The position numbers and the translations under genes are program-made. A stretch of DNA of 42,823 nucleotides from contig SVFZ01000073.1 of assembly GCA_015056585.1 (NCBI GenBank), positions 1 to 42,823 of the forward strand. The letters are read 5' to 3'. The first letter of the stretch is position 1. Every line of letters begins with the position of its first letter. Of this stretch, positions 32,493 to 40,453 are shown piece by piece. The DNA is from Butyrivibrio sp. GTDB lineage: Bacteria > Bacillota > Clostridia > Lachnospirales > Lachnospiraceae. Below the pieces are notes generated by a model, which was not told where the DNA came from, ran no database searches, and saw only the letters and a list, made by a program, of their open reading frames with translations.

Positions 32493-33539
32493 TTGGAAAA
32501 CAGCGCATTACATCAGAAAATTGAAGCTATTCGAGAAGAAATCAAGTCTAATGTAGACAAACTCGACAGCTCAAAGCTTGTCTATGAGATGAGAAAGAGC
32601 TTCATGGATAACAAAACAGGTAAAGTCAGCGCTCTTATGAAGGAGATGAAGAACATACCGGCTGAGGAGAGAGCTGATTTTGGTAAGAGTGTAAATGAGC
32701 TTAAGCAGTGGGCTCTTGAACAGTTTGATGAACTGGACAAGAAGATGAAGGCCAAAGAACTGCAGATGCGATATGAGAGCGAGAAGCAGGATGTAACAGA
32801 ACCTGCCAAGATTCGTTACACAGGTAATCTTCATCCGGTAACACAGATGAAGGAAACTCTTATTGATATATTTGCCGGAATGGGCTTTGAGATATATGAA
32901 GGCGCTGAGATAGAAAACGACTATTACAATTTCACTGCTCTTAATACTCCTAAGGATCATCCTGCCAGAGATATGCAGGATACATTCTATCTGAGCCCTG
33001 AGTTCCTCTTAAGAACACAGACATCAGCAGGTCAGATCCATGTTATGGAGAACAAGAAACCGCCTATCAAGATATTATCACCGGGCAGAGTTTTCCGTTC
33101 CGATGACGATGCTACACATTCACCTATGTTCTGGCAGATGGAAGGTCTTGTGGTTGATAAGAACATCACTCTCTGCGACCTTAAGGGAGCGCTTGAACTC
33201 TTTGCCCAGAAGATCTTCGGTGAGGGAACTACAACAAGACTTCGTCCTTCATACTTCCCATTCACAGAGCCTTCTGTAGAGGTTGACTGCAGCTGTTTTG
33301 CCTGCGGTGGAAAGGGATGCAGCCTCTGTAAGGGTACCGGCTGGATCGAGGTACTTGGTGCAGGTGTTGTTAACAAGAAGGTTTTGGAGAACTGCGGAAT
33401 TGATTCTGAAGAGTATAGCGGATTTGCTTTTGGTATCGGTATTGAGCGTGCAACAATGCTTAAATACGGCATCAACAACATCAAGCTTATGTATGAGTCA
33501 GACCTTGATGTTCTGGGGCAGATCGATCACTACGAATAA
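32493..33539 (+). CDS. pheS: phenylalanine-tRNA ligase alpha subunit
   Basis: This is the catalytic subunit of the alpha2-beta2 enzyme charging tRNA-Phe. The 348-aa protein has an N-terminal coiled coil (residues ~1-90), then class II motifs: [14 protein letters not shown], motif 2 in [21 protein letters not shown], motif 3 in [18 protein letters not shown] Cys cluster ([19 protein letters not shown]) seen in many Firmicute PheS is present. The start is TTG after AGGAGGAAGGAAA. Expression is controlled by the T-box upstream; pheT follows after 18 bp. Confidence 0.96.
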   Translation: MENSALHQKIEAIREEIKSNVDKLDSSKLVYEMRKSFMDNKTGKVSALMKEMKNIPAEERADFGKSVNELKQWALEQFDELDKKMKAKELQMRYESEKQDVTEPAKIRYTGNLHPVTQMKETLIDIFAGMGFEIYEGAEIENDYYNFTALNTPKDHPARDMQDTFYLSPEFLLRTQTSAGQIHVMENKKPPIKILSPGRVFRSDDDATHSPMFWQMEGLVVDKNITLCDLKGALELFAQKIFGEGTTTRLRPSYFPFTEPSVEVDCSCFACGGKGCSLCKGTGWIEVLGAGVVNKKVLENCGIDSEEYSGFAFGIGIERATMLKYGINNIKLMYESDLDVLGQIDHYE

Positions 33540-33557
33540 ATCGGGAGGAAGATAAAA

Positions 33558-35978
33558 ATGTTAGTACCTTTAAGTTGGCTTAAAGATTTTGTTGATATAG
33601 ATATGGAACCCAAGGAACTGGAGAAAAAGCTCTTTGACTGTGGATTTGAAGTTGAGGAGTGCTGGGAAGTGGGAAAAGACATCTCTAATGTAGTAGTTGG
33701 AGAAGTACTTACCTGTGAGCCTATTCCGGAGACACATCTTCATGTGTGCACTGTAAATGCCGGTGAGCACGGCTGTTTCCAGGTGTGCTGCGGCGCAGAT
33801 AACGTAAAGGCAGGCGGCAAGTATCCCCTTGCTCTTGTTGGCGCTACAGTAATTGAGACTGAGAAGGACCATGTGACAGTTATCGGCGTGGCAACAATCA
33901 AGAAGGGTAAGCTTCGCGGTTATGATTCAGAGGGTATGCTCTGCTCAGGCGTTGAGCTTGGAGTATCAGAGGATATGTATCCCGGTGCAGGTTACAACGG
34001 ACTTCTTGTTTTCCCTGAGGATACAGAGGTCGGTATTGATGTAAAGCCTCTTCTTGGCCTTGATGACTGGATCTTTGATGTTTCGATCACAGCAAACAGA
34101 CCTGACTGTCAGAGTATCTACGGACTTGCAAGAGAGGTTGCGGCTGCTCTTGATAAGCCATTGAAAGAGATTGACTTAAGCTACACAGAGACTGATGTGG
34201 AAAATGAAGGCTTTAGCGTAACTGTTGAAGATCCGGATCTTTGCCCAAGATACATCGGCCACTATGTATATGATGTCAAGCTGGGTGAGAGCCCTCTCTG
34301 GATGAAGAGAAGACTTGCTATGGTGGGCAACAACGCCATCAACAATATTGTTGATATCACAAACTATATTATGAGAGAGCTTGGACAGCCAATGCATGCT
34401 TTCGACGGCAACTTCCTTGAGGACAACAAGATCGTTGTAAGACGTGCAAAAGAGGGTGAGAAAATTGTAACTCTCGATGAGAACGAGTTCGAGCTTACTA
34501 CAGACAACCTTGTAATCTGTGACGGCAAGAAGCCTGTAGCTCTTGCAGGTATCATGGGCGGTCTTAACTCTGAGATCCGTGATACCACAACAACAGTTAC
34601 TTTCGAGGCTGCCAAGTTTATGCGTGACAATATCCGTAAGAGCTCAAGAGCACTGGGACAGTCATCCGATTCATCAGCTGCTTTCGCAAAGGGCGTTTAC
34701 GAATATACAACTGTTATCGCTATGAAGAGAGCACTTCATCTTATTGAGCAGCTGGGTGCAGGTAAGGTTTCCAAGACTCATGTGGATGTCAATACCGGCA
34801 ACAGCCTTGAGAAGAAGGAAATGAAGGCTTCCATCAAGAAGGTTAACGGTGTTCTTGGTATTGAGATTCCTGAGAATGAGATAAAGAGAATTCTTACAAA
34901 CCTCAATTTTGAGCCTGTTATAAATGGTGATGAGCTTACAATCAAGATTCCTGCTTATCGTGAGGATATGGAGGACTATCCTGATATTTCCGAAGAACTT
35001 ATCCGTATGTACGGTTATGAGCATGTTAAGCCTACATTCCTTACAAATGCCGGCGTTACAATGGGTGGCAGAAATGTAAAGCAGAAGACTGAGCTTAGAA
35101 TTAAGAGAGCGCTTTGCGCACAGGGCGCTTTTGAGTGTATGCATTACTCATTCTTCTCACCAAGCGATCTCGACCTTATGAGATTTGCTCAGGATGCAGC
35201 AGAGAGAAATGTTATCAGAATTCTCAATCCTATAAATGAAGAGCTTTCTGTTATGAGATCTACTCTGGCTGCTCAGATGATCCATGCAATTGCAAGGAAT
35301 CAGAAGAAGGGTAGACTTGAAGGAAGATTATTTGAGCTTGCAAACAGATTTGTTCCAAAGTCACTTCCTCTTACAGAGTATCCTGAAGAGAAGGCTACTC
35401 TCTGCATCGGTATTTTCGGTGATGGCGAGGACATCTTCACACTAAAGGGACTTGCCGAGAACGTTGCTTTGGCTCTGCACTTAAGCTTTAGGTATGAGCC
35501 TGTAACAAAGTCTTTCTTACATCCTTACAGAGCAGCTAAGATTACCTGCGAGGGAGAAGAGATCGGATATCTCGGACAGATCACCTACGAGATTCAGGAT
35601 GATACAGATATGAGAGTTCCTGCATATATTTGCGAAATTGATCTCTCTGTGCTTGAGAAGTGGTATGGCAAGACACCAAACTACGAGCCACTTCCAAAGT
35701 TCCCTGTTGTTAAGCGTGACCTTGCTCTTATCATGGACAAGACAGTTACCTGCGGTGAAGTTGAGGACGCAATCTACGGTGCCTGCAAGTATGTAACTGA
35801 TGTACACCTCTTTGACGTATACGAGGGAGTTCCTATTCCTCCTACAAAGAAGAGCATGGCATTTACCATAACCTTCACTCCAAAGGAAGAAGAGCTTACG
35901 GATGATGCTATAAACGGATATGTTGATAAGATGCTCAGAAAGCTTTCTTTCACAATGGGTATCGAGATCAGATCCTGA
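33558..35978 (+). CDS. pheT: phenylalanine-tRNA ligase beta subunit
   Basis: This 806-aa subunit has the full set of domains: an N-terminal tRNA-binding domain (residues ~40-150, VVVGEVLTCEPIPETHLHVC), the B3/B4 editing domain (~210-390) with NAINNIVDITNYIMRELGQPMHAFD, the B5 domain (~405-475), a class II-like core, and the C-terminal anticodon-binding FDX-ACB domain starting near FPVVKRDLALIMDKTV. No truncation is seen. It is co-transcribed with pheS; a terminator follows at 36032-36068. Confidence 0.96.
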   Translation: MLVPLSWLKDFVDIDMEPKELEKKLFDCGFEVEECWEVGKDISNVVVGEVLTCEPIPETHLHVCTVNAGEHGCFQVCCGADNVKAGGKYPLALVGATVIETEKDHVTVIGVATIKKGKLRGYDSEGMLCSGVELGVSEDMYPGAGYNGLLVFPEDTEVGIDVKPLLGLDDWIFDVSITANRPDCQSIYGLAREVAAALDKPLKEIDLSYTETDVENEGFSVTVEDPDLCPRYIGHYVYDVKLGESPLWMKRRLAMVGNNAINNIVDITNYIMRELGQPMHAFDGNFLEDNKIVVRRAKEGEKIVTLDENEFELTTDNLVICDGKKPVALAGIMGGLNSEIRDTTTTVTFEAAKFMRDNIRKSSRALGQSSDSSAAFAKGVYEYTTVIAMKRALHLIEQLGAGKVSKTHVDVNTGNSLEKKEMKASIKKVNGVLGIEIPENEIKRILTNLNFEPVINGDELTIKIPAYREDMEDYPDISEELIRMYGYEHVKPTFLTNAGVTMGGRNVKQKTELRIKRALCAQGAFECMHYSFFSPSDLDLMRFAQDAAERNVIRILNPINEELSVMRSTLAAQMIHAIARNQKKGRLEGRLFELANRFVPKSLPLTEYPEEKATLCIGIFGDGEDIFTLKGLAENVALALHLSFRYEPVTKSFLHPYRAAKITCEGEEIGYLGQITYEIQDDTDMRVPAYICEIDLSVLEKWYGKTPNYEPLPKFPVVKRDLALIMDKTVTCGEVEDAIYGACKYVTDVHLFDVYEGVPIPPTKKSMAFTITFTPKEEELTDDAINGYVDKMLRKLSFTMGIEIRS

Positions 35979-36031
35979 TTTATGTCTGAAAAAAAGAACA
36001 TGATTGCCTTAGAGGGCTAAGCTAATAACTT

Positions 36032-36068
36032 ATCTCCCTGCCACTATATTGGTGACAGGGAGATTTTT
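36032..36068 (+). terminator. intrinsic terminator of pheST
   Basis: ATCTCCCTG (36032-36040) pairs with CAGGGAGAT (36056-36064), with an inner CAC/GTG, followed by TTTTT. Confidence 0.85.
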
Positions 36069-36179
36069 ATGTTATCATAAAGGGTAGATGTTATCGGACG
36101 GTCAAAAAATAATCCCCAGACAACTTAATACTTAGCTATTTGCTCAGAAGCAGACTTTTTGAAGAAAACGGAGAATATC

Positions 36180-37703
36180 ATGTTAAAAAAGAAATTGTTC
36201 CGCGAAAAGATAAAAGAAGCGATAAGTTCAGTTATGCCTATAGTCATTATTGTTGCAGTGCTTGCTTTTTTGGCGGCGCCGATCGCAACGGATGTTATGC
36301 TGTCATTTGTGGTTGGAAGCATACTGCTGATAATAGGCCTTGGACTTTTCATGTATGGATCCGACAACTCAATGGTGGTTATCGGAAATCAACTTGGGAG
36401 CGTACTTACAAAATCCAGAAATCTTGTATTGATCATATGTGTCAGCTTCATAATTGGAGTGATCATTACCATGGCTGAACCTGATCTGCAGGTTCTGTCA
36501 GGAAATGTGGCACATATCAATTCCTTTGTACTGGTACTTACGGTATCTATTGGCGTTGGTTTGTTTCTGGTTTTGTGCATGCTTAGAATTCTGTTTGGTA
36601 TACAGCTGCGGATTTTACTATGGCTTTTTTATGCAGCTGTATTTGTGCTGGCTTTTGCTGCAGATCCGGATTACATTAGCGTCGCTTTTGATTCCGGCGG
36701 AGTTACCACAGGACCGATGACAGCCCCTTTTATCATTGCGCTGGGAGTCGGAGTTGCTGCCATCAGAAGTGATAAAAATGCTGAATCAGACAGCTTTGGT
36801 CTTGTGGCATTATGTTCTATAGGACCTATTTTGTCAGTACTTATTTTGGGATTTTTTTATCCGAGCGAGTCTTCTGAAATTGCCGCAGATATTGCCGGCA
36901 GCTATTCCGACACGGTAAAACTTGGATTTGCATATATTAAATCCATTCCTACGTATGCAAAAGAAGTAGCAGTGTCTCTTTTGCCTATACTGCTCATATT
37001 TCTGGCATTTCAGGTACTGGCATTTCACTTAAATCGCGAATCAGTTGAAAGAATCCTTTTCGGTATGCTTTTTACATATATAGGGCTTGTGATTTTCCTT
37101 ATAGGCGTAAATGTAGGCTTTTCTTCTTTGGGACTTATCCTGGGGCAGACACTTACAAGTGGCTGGACCAAATATTTACTGATACCGATATACGCCATGA
37201 TAGGCTGGTTTGTTGTATCGGCTGAACCTGCTGTACACACTCTTACCAAGCAGGTAGAGGAAATAAGCGCAGGAGCTGTGACAAGCAATGAGATGCTGCG
37301 AAGTCTGCAGGTGGCTATATCTTTTGCTATGGCGCTGTCCATGATCAGAGTCCTGACGGGAATAAGCATTTTATGGCTTGTGGTGCCGGGATATTTAATC
37401 GCACTGATCATGTCATTCTTTGTTCCTTCAATCTTTACGGCAATTGCTTTTGATTCGGGTGGTGTGGCATCAGGACCTATGTCGGCCACGTTTATGCTTC
37501 CCTTTGCAATAGGTGTGTGCAAGGCTGTTGGCGGAAACATATTGACCGATGCATTTGGCACGGTGGCACTTGTTGCAATGATGCCGCTTATCACAGTGCA
37601 GATAATGGGACTTAGGTATGTTTATTCAGAGAAGCATGGTGCAGAGACTGCGCTGGAGCAATACTCTGATACCGACATAATCGAGCTTTGGGAGGTGGAG
37701 TGA
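36180..37703 (+). CDS. DUF1538 domain membrane protein (putative transporter)
   Basis: The 507-aa polytopic membrane protein has roughly a dozen hydrophobic segments. It is an internal duplication: AFDSGGVTTGPMTAP (~169-183) recurs as AFDSGGVASGPMSAT (~423-437), and each is followed ~30 residues later by D(S/A)FG(L/T)VAL. The paired Asp-Ser-Gly-Gly loops within membrane regions look like substrate- or ion-binding re-entrant segments. I recognise the DUF1538 family, for which I know no proven substrate. ATG 36180 with GGAG ~6 nt upstream was preferred to a TTG at 36159. The stop overlaps the ATG of the PII-like gene. Confidence 0.85.
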   Translation: MLKKKLFREKIKEAISSVMPIVIIVAVLAFLAAPIATDVMLSFVVGSILLIIGLGLFMYGSDNSMVVIGNQLGSVLTKSRNLVLIICVSFIIGVIITMAEPDLQVLSGNVAHINSFVLVLTVSIGVGLFLVLCMLRILFGIQLRILLWLFYAAVFVLAFAADPDYISVAFDSGGVTTGPMTAPFIIALGVGVAAIRSDKNAESDSFGLVALCSIGPILSVLILGFFYPSESSEIAADIAGSYSDTVKLGFAYIKSIPTYAKEVAVSLLPILLIFLAFQVLAFHLNRESVERILFGMLFTYIGLVIFLIGVNVGFSSLGLILGQTLTSGWTKYLLIPIYAMIGWFVVSAEPAVHTLTKQVEEISAGAVTSNEMLRSLQVAISFAMALSMIRVLTGISILWLVVPGYLIALIMSFFVPSIFTAIAFDSGGVASGPMSATFMLPFAIGVCKAVGGNILTDAFGTVALVAMMPLITVQIMGLRYVYSEKHGAETALEQYSDTDIIELWEVE

Positions 37704-38371
37704 TGGACATTGGATTGATGATCACAATACTGGACAGAGTAGAGCTGTACGATGTCATGAAGTTTTATGAAAAAAACAATATAACTCCGGTTATAACCAT
37801 GCTGGGAAGAGGTACGGCTACACAGAAACAGCTCAGGATCCTCGGACTTGATAATATGCAAAAGGCCCTGATTGCAGGCGTGATAGCAGGAAGTGAAAAA
37901 CATGATTTCTTTTCTAAGGCAAAGAGAGAGCTGATGATAGATATTCCGGGAAACGGAGTCATGATGTCTGTTCCGCTCAAAAGTGTCAGCGGCGGAAAAA
38001 CACTGTCATATATTTCGAATGAAAGAAAACCTGACAAGGAGGTTCCTAAGATGGAATTTAAGCACGAACTGATAGTTGTTGTCGCTAATAGCGGATACAC
38101 GGATGATGTGATGGACGTGGCAAGAGAAGCAGGAGCCGGAGGCGGAACCGTTATTCATGCAAAGGGAACAGGCGCCAAGCTCGCAAACAAGTTTTTTGGA
38201 GTTTCTCTTGCTGAAGAAAAAGAGGTTATGCTTATCGCAGAATCATGTACCAAAAAGAGTGTGATCATGAAATCGATAGCTGAAAAGGTGGGACCTTCTA
38301 CACCGGCAGGAGCTATATGTTTTTCTCTTCCAATATCGGAAATTGCGGGAATCAGAATGTTGGAGGACTGA
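37703..38371 (+). CDS. PII-like signal-transduction protein
   Basis: The 222-aa protein appears to contain two PII (GlnB-like) ferredoxin-fold halves. The first is residues ~1-105 (IGLMITILDRVELYDVMKFY, with GRGTATQKQ in the region of the T-loop). The second is ~120-222 (ELIVVVANSGYTDDVMDVAR, GGGTVIHAKGTG, then PAGAICFSLPISEIAGI). No Tyr of the classical uridylylated T-loop is obvious. The start ATG overlaps the stop of the DUF1538 gene by 1 nt, with GGAGGTGGAG upstream, so the two are translationally coupled. A role in sensing a nucleotide or metabolite to gate the transporter is an inference from this coupling. Confidence 0.82.
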   Translation: MDIGLMITILDRVELYDVMKFYEKNNITPVITMLGRGTATQKQLRILGLDNMQKALIAGVIAGSEKHDFFSKAKRELMIDIPGNGVMMSVPLKSVSGGKTLSYISNERKPDKEVPKMEFKHELIVVVANSGYTDDVMDVAREAGAGGGTVIHAKGTGAKLANKFFGVSLAEEKEVMLIAESCTKKSVIMKSIAEKVGPSTPAGAICFSLPISEIAGIRMLED

Positions 38372-38520
38372 ATAAGCTGATTATTCACTGGAAAAATAAA
38401 TCGTGTTATGATAAAACAGTATGTGTACTACAGTTGCACAAGTCATTGGATATTTGATCTTAAAATCTAAAATAACTAACTGTGATACGGACAGATCGTT
38501 ATGAAAGGAGTTTTTTATCT
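38372..38520 (+). promoter_or_regulatory. intergenic region with probable promoter for the M18 aminopeptidase
   Basis: A candidate promoter TTGGAT, 16 bp, TAAAAT ends near 38472, and GAAAGGAG precedes the ATG by about 9 nt. No terminator for the PII-like gene is evident. Confidence 0.4.
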
Positions 38521-40020
38521 ATGAATAGAAAGAATGTATGGACAACCTACAATGCTACTCAGCTCAAGGCTGTCGACAAGTTTGGAGAGGATTACAAGAA
38601 CTTCCTTGACAATTCCAAGACTGAGAGAGAAGCAATCGATACAATCGTAAATGATATCGAGGCTGCAGGCTACAGAGAGCTTAATACTCTCATCGGAACT
38701 AAGACTAAGCTTAAGAAGGGCGACAAGGTTTATTCAGTTTGGATGAACAAGTCAATCGCTATTTTCCAGATTGGCTCAGAGCCACTTGAGCAGGGACTTA
38801 ATATTCTCGGTGCTCACATCGATTCTCCAAGAATGGACGTTAAGCAGAATCCACTTTATGAGGACAGCGGTTTTGCTTATCTTGATACTCACTACTATGG
38901 CGGTATCAAGAAGTATCAGTTCGTTGCAAGACCACTTGCTATCCACGGCGTTTTTGCCAAGAAGGACGGCACAATTGTACAGCTTAACGTAGGTGAGGAT
39001 GAGGACGATCCTGTATTCTTCATTTCAGATCTTCTTATCCACCTTGCACAGGATCAGCTTTCCAAGAAGGCTGCAACTGTAATCGAAGGTGAGGCTCTTG
39101 ACCTTATCGTTGGCCACAGACCTTTCGTTATCGAGAGCAAGGAAAAAGAGAAGGCTGAAAAGACAAACAGCAAATATACAGCCGGACAGAAGTATGCCAT
39201 CGAAGCTGAGAAGGCTGAGAAGGCAGAGAGCGGAAAGGTTTCAGGAGCAGTTCGCCGCGGAGTTCTGGCACTCCTTCATGACCTTTACGGAATCGAGGAA
39301 GAGGACTTTATTTCTGCAGAGCTTGAGATTGTTCCTGCAGGAAAGGCAAGAGATGCTGGCTTTGACAGATCAATGATCATGGGTTATGGACATGACGACA
39401 GAGTATGTGCATACCCTTCAATGCGCGCTATTTTAGAGGCCAAGAACTTAAAGAGAACAGCATGCTGTATCCTTGTTGATAAAGAGGAAATCGGCAGCGT
39501 TGGTGCTACAGGTATGCAGAGCAGATTCTTTGAGAACGCTGTTGCAGAACTTATGAACCTTACAAAGGAAGGCTTTAATGACCTTGCCCTCAGAAGATGT
39601 CTTGCAAATTCCTGCATGCTTTCTTCTGACGTAAGTGCCGGCTTTGATCCTACATATGCAGCATCATTTGAGAGAAAGAATGCATCATTCCTTGGAGAAG
39701 GCCTTGTATTCAACAAGTTTACCGGCTCAAGAGGAAAGTCAGGATCTAACGATGCAAATGCAGAGTACATCGCTGAGATCAGACGTGCACTCGATAAGGA
39801 TGGCATCGTTTATCAAACAGCAGAGCTTGGTAAGGTTGACGTTGGCGGCGGCGGAACAATCGCTTACATCCTCGCACTTTACGGCATGAACGTAATCGAC
39901 GCAGGTGTTGCGGTTCTGAACATGCACGCTCCGTTTGAAGTAATCGATAAGGCTGACCTTTATGAGGCTTATCGCGGATATATCTCATTCCTTCAGAATG
40001 TAGACTTCCGCAATCAGTAA
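38521..40020 (+). CDS. M18 family aminopeptidase
   Basis: This cytoplasmic di-zinc aminopeptidase of the aspartyl-aminopeptidase family has 499 aa. Metal ligands and catalytic residues are visible in order: ILGAHIDSPRMD (His, Asp), the insert with a Lys/Glu-rich segment (~residues 200-245, KEKEKAEKT...), YGHDDRVCAYPSMRA (Asp), CILVDKEEIGSVGATGMQS (Glu pair), and the C-terminal His in LNMHAPFEVIDKADLYEAYRG. Codon bias is strong. ATG 38521 was chosen because of the SD; upstream in-frame starts have none. Confidence 0.93.
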   Translation: MNRKNVWTTYNATQLKAVDKFGEDYKNFLDNSKTEREAIDTIVNDIEAAGYRELNTLIGTKTKLKKGDKVYSVWMNKSIAIFQIGSEPLEQGLNILGAHIDSPRMDVKQNPLYEDSGFAYLDTHYYGGIKKYQFVARPLAIHGVFAKKDGTIVQLNVGEDEDDPVFFISDLLIHLAQDQLSKKAATVIEGEALDLIVGHRPFVIESKEKEKAEKTNSKYTAGQKYAIEAEKAEKAESGKVSGAVRRGVLALLHDLYGIEEEDFISAELEIVPAGKARDAGFDRSMIMGYGHDDRVCAYPSMRAILEAKNLKRTACCILVDKEEIGSVGATGMQSRFFENAVAELMNLTKEGFNDLALRRCLANSCMLSSDVSAGFDPTYAASFERKNASFLGEGLVFNKFTGSRGKSGSNDANAEYIAEIRRALDKDGIVYQTAELGKVDVGGGGTIAYILALYGMNVIDAGVAVLNMHAPFEVIDKADLYEAYRGYISFLQNVDFRNQ

Positions 40021-40136
40021 TAAAAACTGTATCAAAGTTTCAAAATTGTATTGACAATTTGAAATTATGGTGCAAGAATGATTTAAGTCAGTTAGCTACA
40101 GACTGACAAATATTAAAGAAAGCGAGGTAAAGAGTT

Positions 40137-40214
40137 ATGACATTATTTGTGGCGGCAAGAAAACTATTTAATACTCATTTTATTACTTTACCTCGGGATC
40201 ATGTATTCAGATAA
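40137..40214 (+). CDS. leader peptide of the ABC exporter operon
   Basis: This 25-codon ORF encodes MTLFVAARKLFNTHFITLPR followed by DHVFR and a TAA stop. GAGG lies 9 nt before the ATG. The ORF spans both strands of the segment 1/segment 2 stem: its SD is in segment 1 and its codons 17-20 are in segment 2. This coupling of translation to RNA folding is the main evidence that it is a true leader peptide. It matches no named leader that I know; the functional parallel is BmrB of Bacillus, the leader of bmrCD. Confidence 0.6.
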   Translation: MTLFVAARKLFNTHFITLPRDHVFR

Positions 40215-40267
40215 GGTGGCTTTTGTCGCGCGTTTTTTAATCTGAATATTTGTTTGTGCAGGGTTAT

Positions 40268-40308
40268 CCCCGGGTAGAGATAAGCATACTTCTACCCGGG
40301 GATTTTTT
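40268..40308 (+). terminator. attenuator terminator before the ABC exporter genes
   Basis: A perfect 11-bp GC-rich stem (CCCCGGGTAGA/TCTACCCGGGG, 12-nt loop) followed by A and six T; 145 bp upstream of the exporter start. Confidence 0.9.
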
Positions 40309-40315
40309 GTGTAGA

Positions 40316-40398
40316 GCACCTGGTGAGGTTTTTTCGAACCTGGTGCGAACCACATCTTTTCACTTAACGAGGTTCTTTCGAGTTTAGTGAAGAAGATG
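40316..40398 (+). repeat. two tandem hairpins with a shared 13-nt loop and covarying stems
   Basis: Hairpin 1 is GCACC-T-GGT, loop GAGGTTTTTTCGA (40325-40337), ACC-T-GGTGC. Hairpin 2 is TTCACT-T-AAC, loop GAGGTTCTTTCGA (40369-40381), GTT-T-AGTGAA, extended by CATCTT/AAGATG. The loops differ at one base, both stems keep a T/T mismatch three pairs from the loop, and the intervening stem pairs differ by compensatory changes (GGT/ACC versus AAC/GTT). They lie between the attenuator terminator and the exporter SD. Confidence 0.75.
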
Positions 40399-40453
40399 CT
40401 GCCAACAGATATCCCGGGAACTAGTTTTTAAGGCTTGAAAGGAGGAGATATTT

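Larger units (their letters stand above)
40050..40308 (+). promoter_or_regulatory. candidate ribosome-dependent transcription attenuator of the ABC exporter operon
   Basis: A possible promoter has TTGACA at 40051-40056 with a weak -10 (AAGAAT) at 17 bp. Segment 1 CGAGGTAAAG (40123-40132, containing the SD of the leader ORF) pairs perfectly with segment 2 CTTTACCTCG (40186-40195). Segment 2, as TACCTCGGGAT (40189-40199), can instead pair 10 of 11 positions with segment 3 ATCCCCGGGTA (40266-40276). Segment 3 is the 5' arm of a perfect 11-bp terminator CCCCGGGTAGA (40268-40278)/TCTACCCGGGG (40291-40301) followed by TTTTTT. A ribosome holding segment 1 open would free segment 2 and block termination. 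A further ATTCAGAT/ATCTGAAT stem (40205-40247) lies between segments 2 and 3. Confidence 0.7.

Noticed and set aside
32323..32556. Open frame through the T-box terminator into pheS
   Set aside because: It lies on regulatory RNA in a frame different from pheS, with no SD or recognisable protein.
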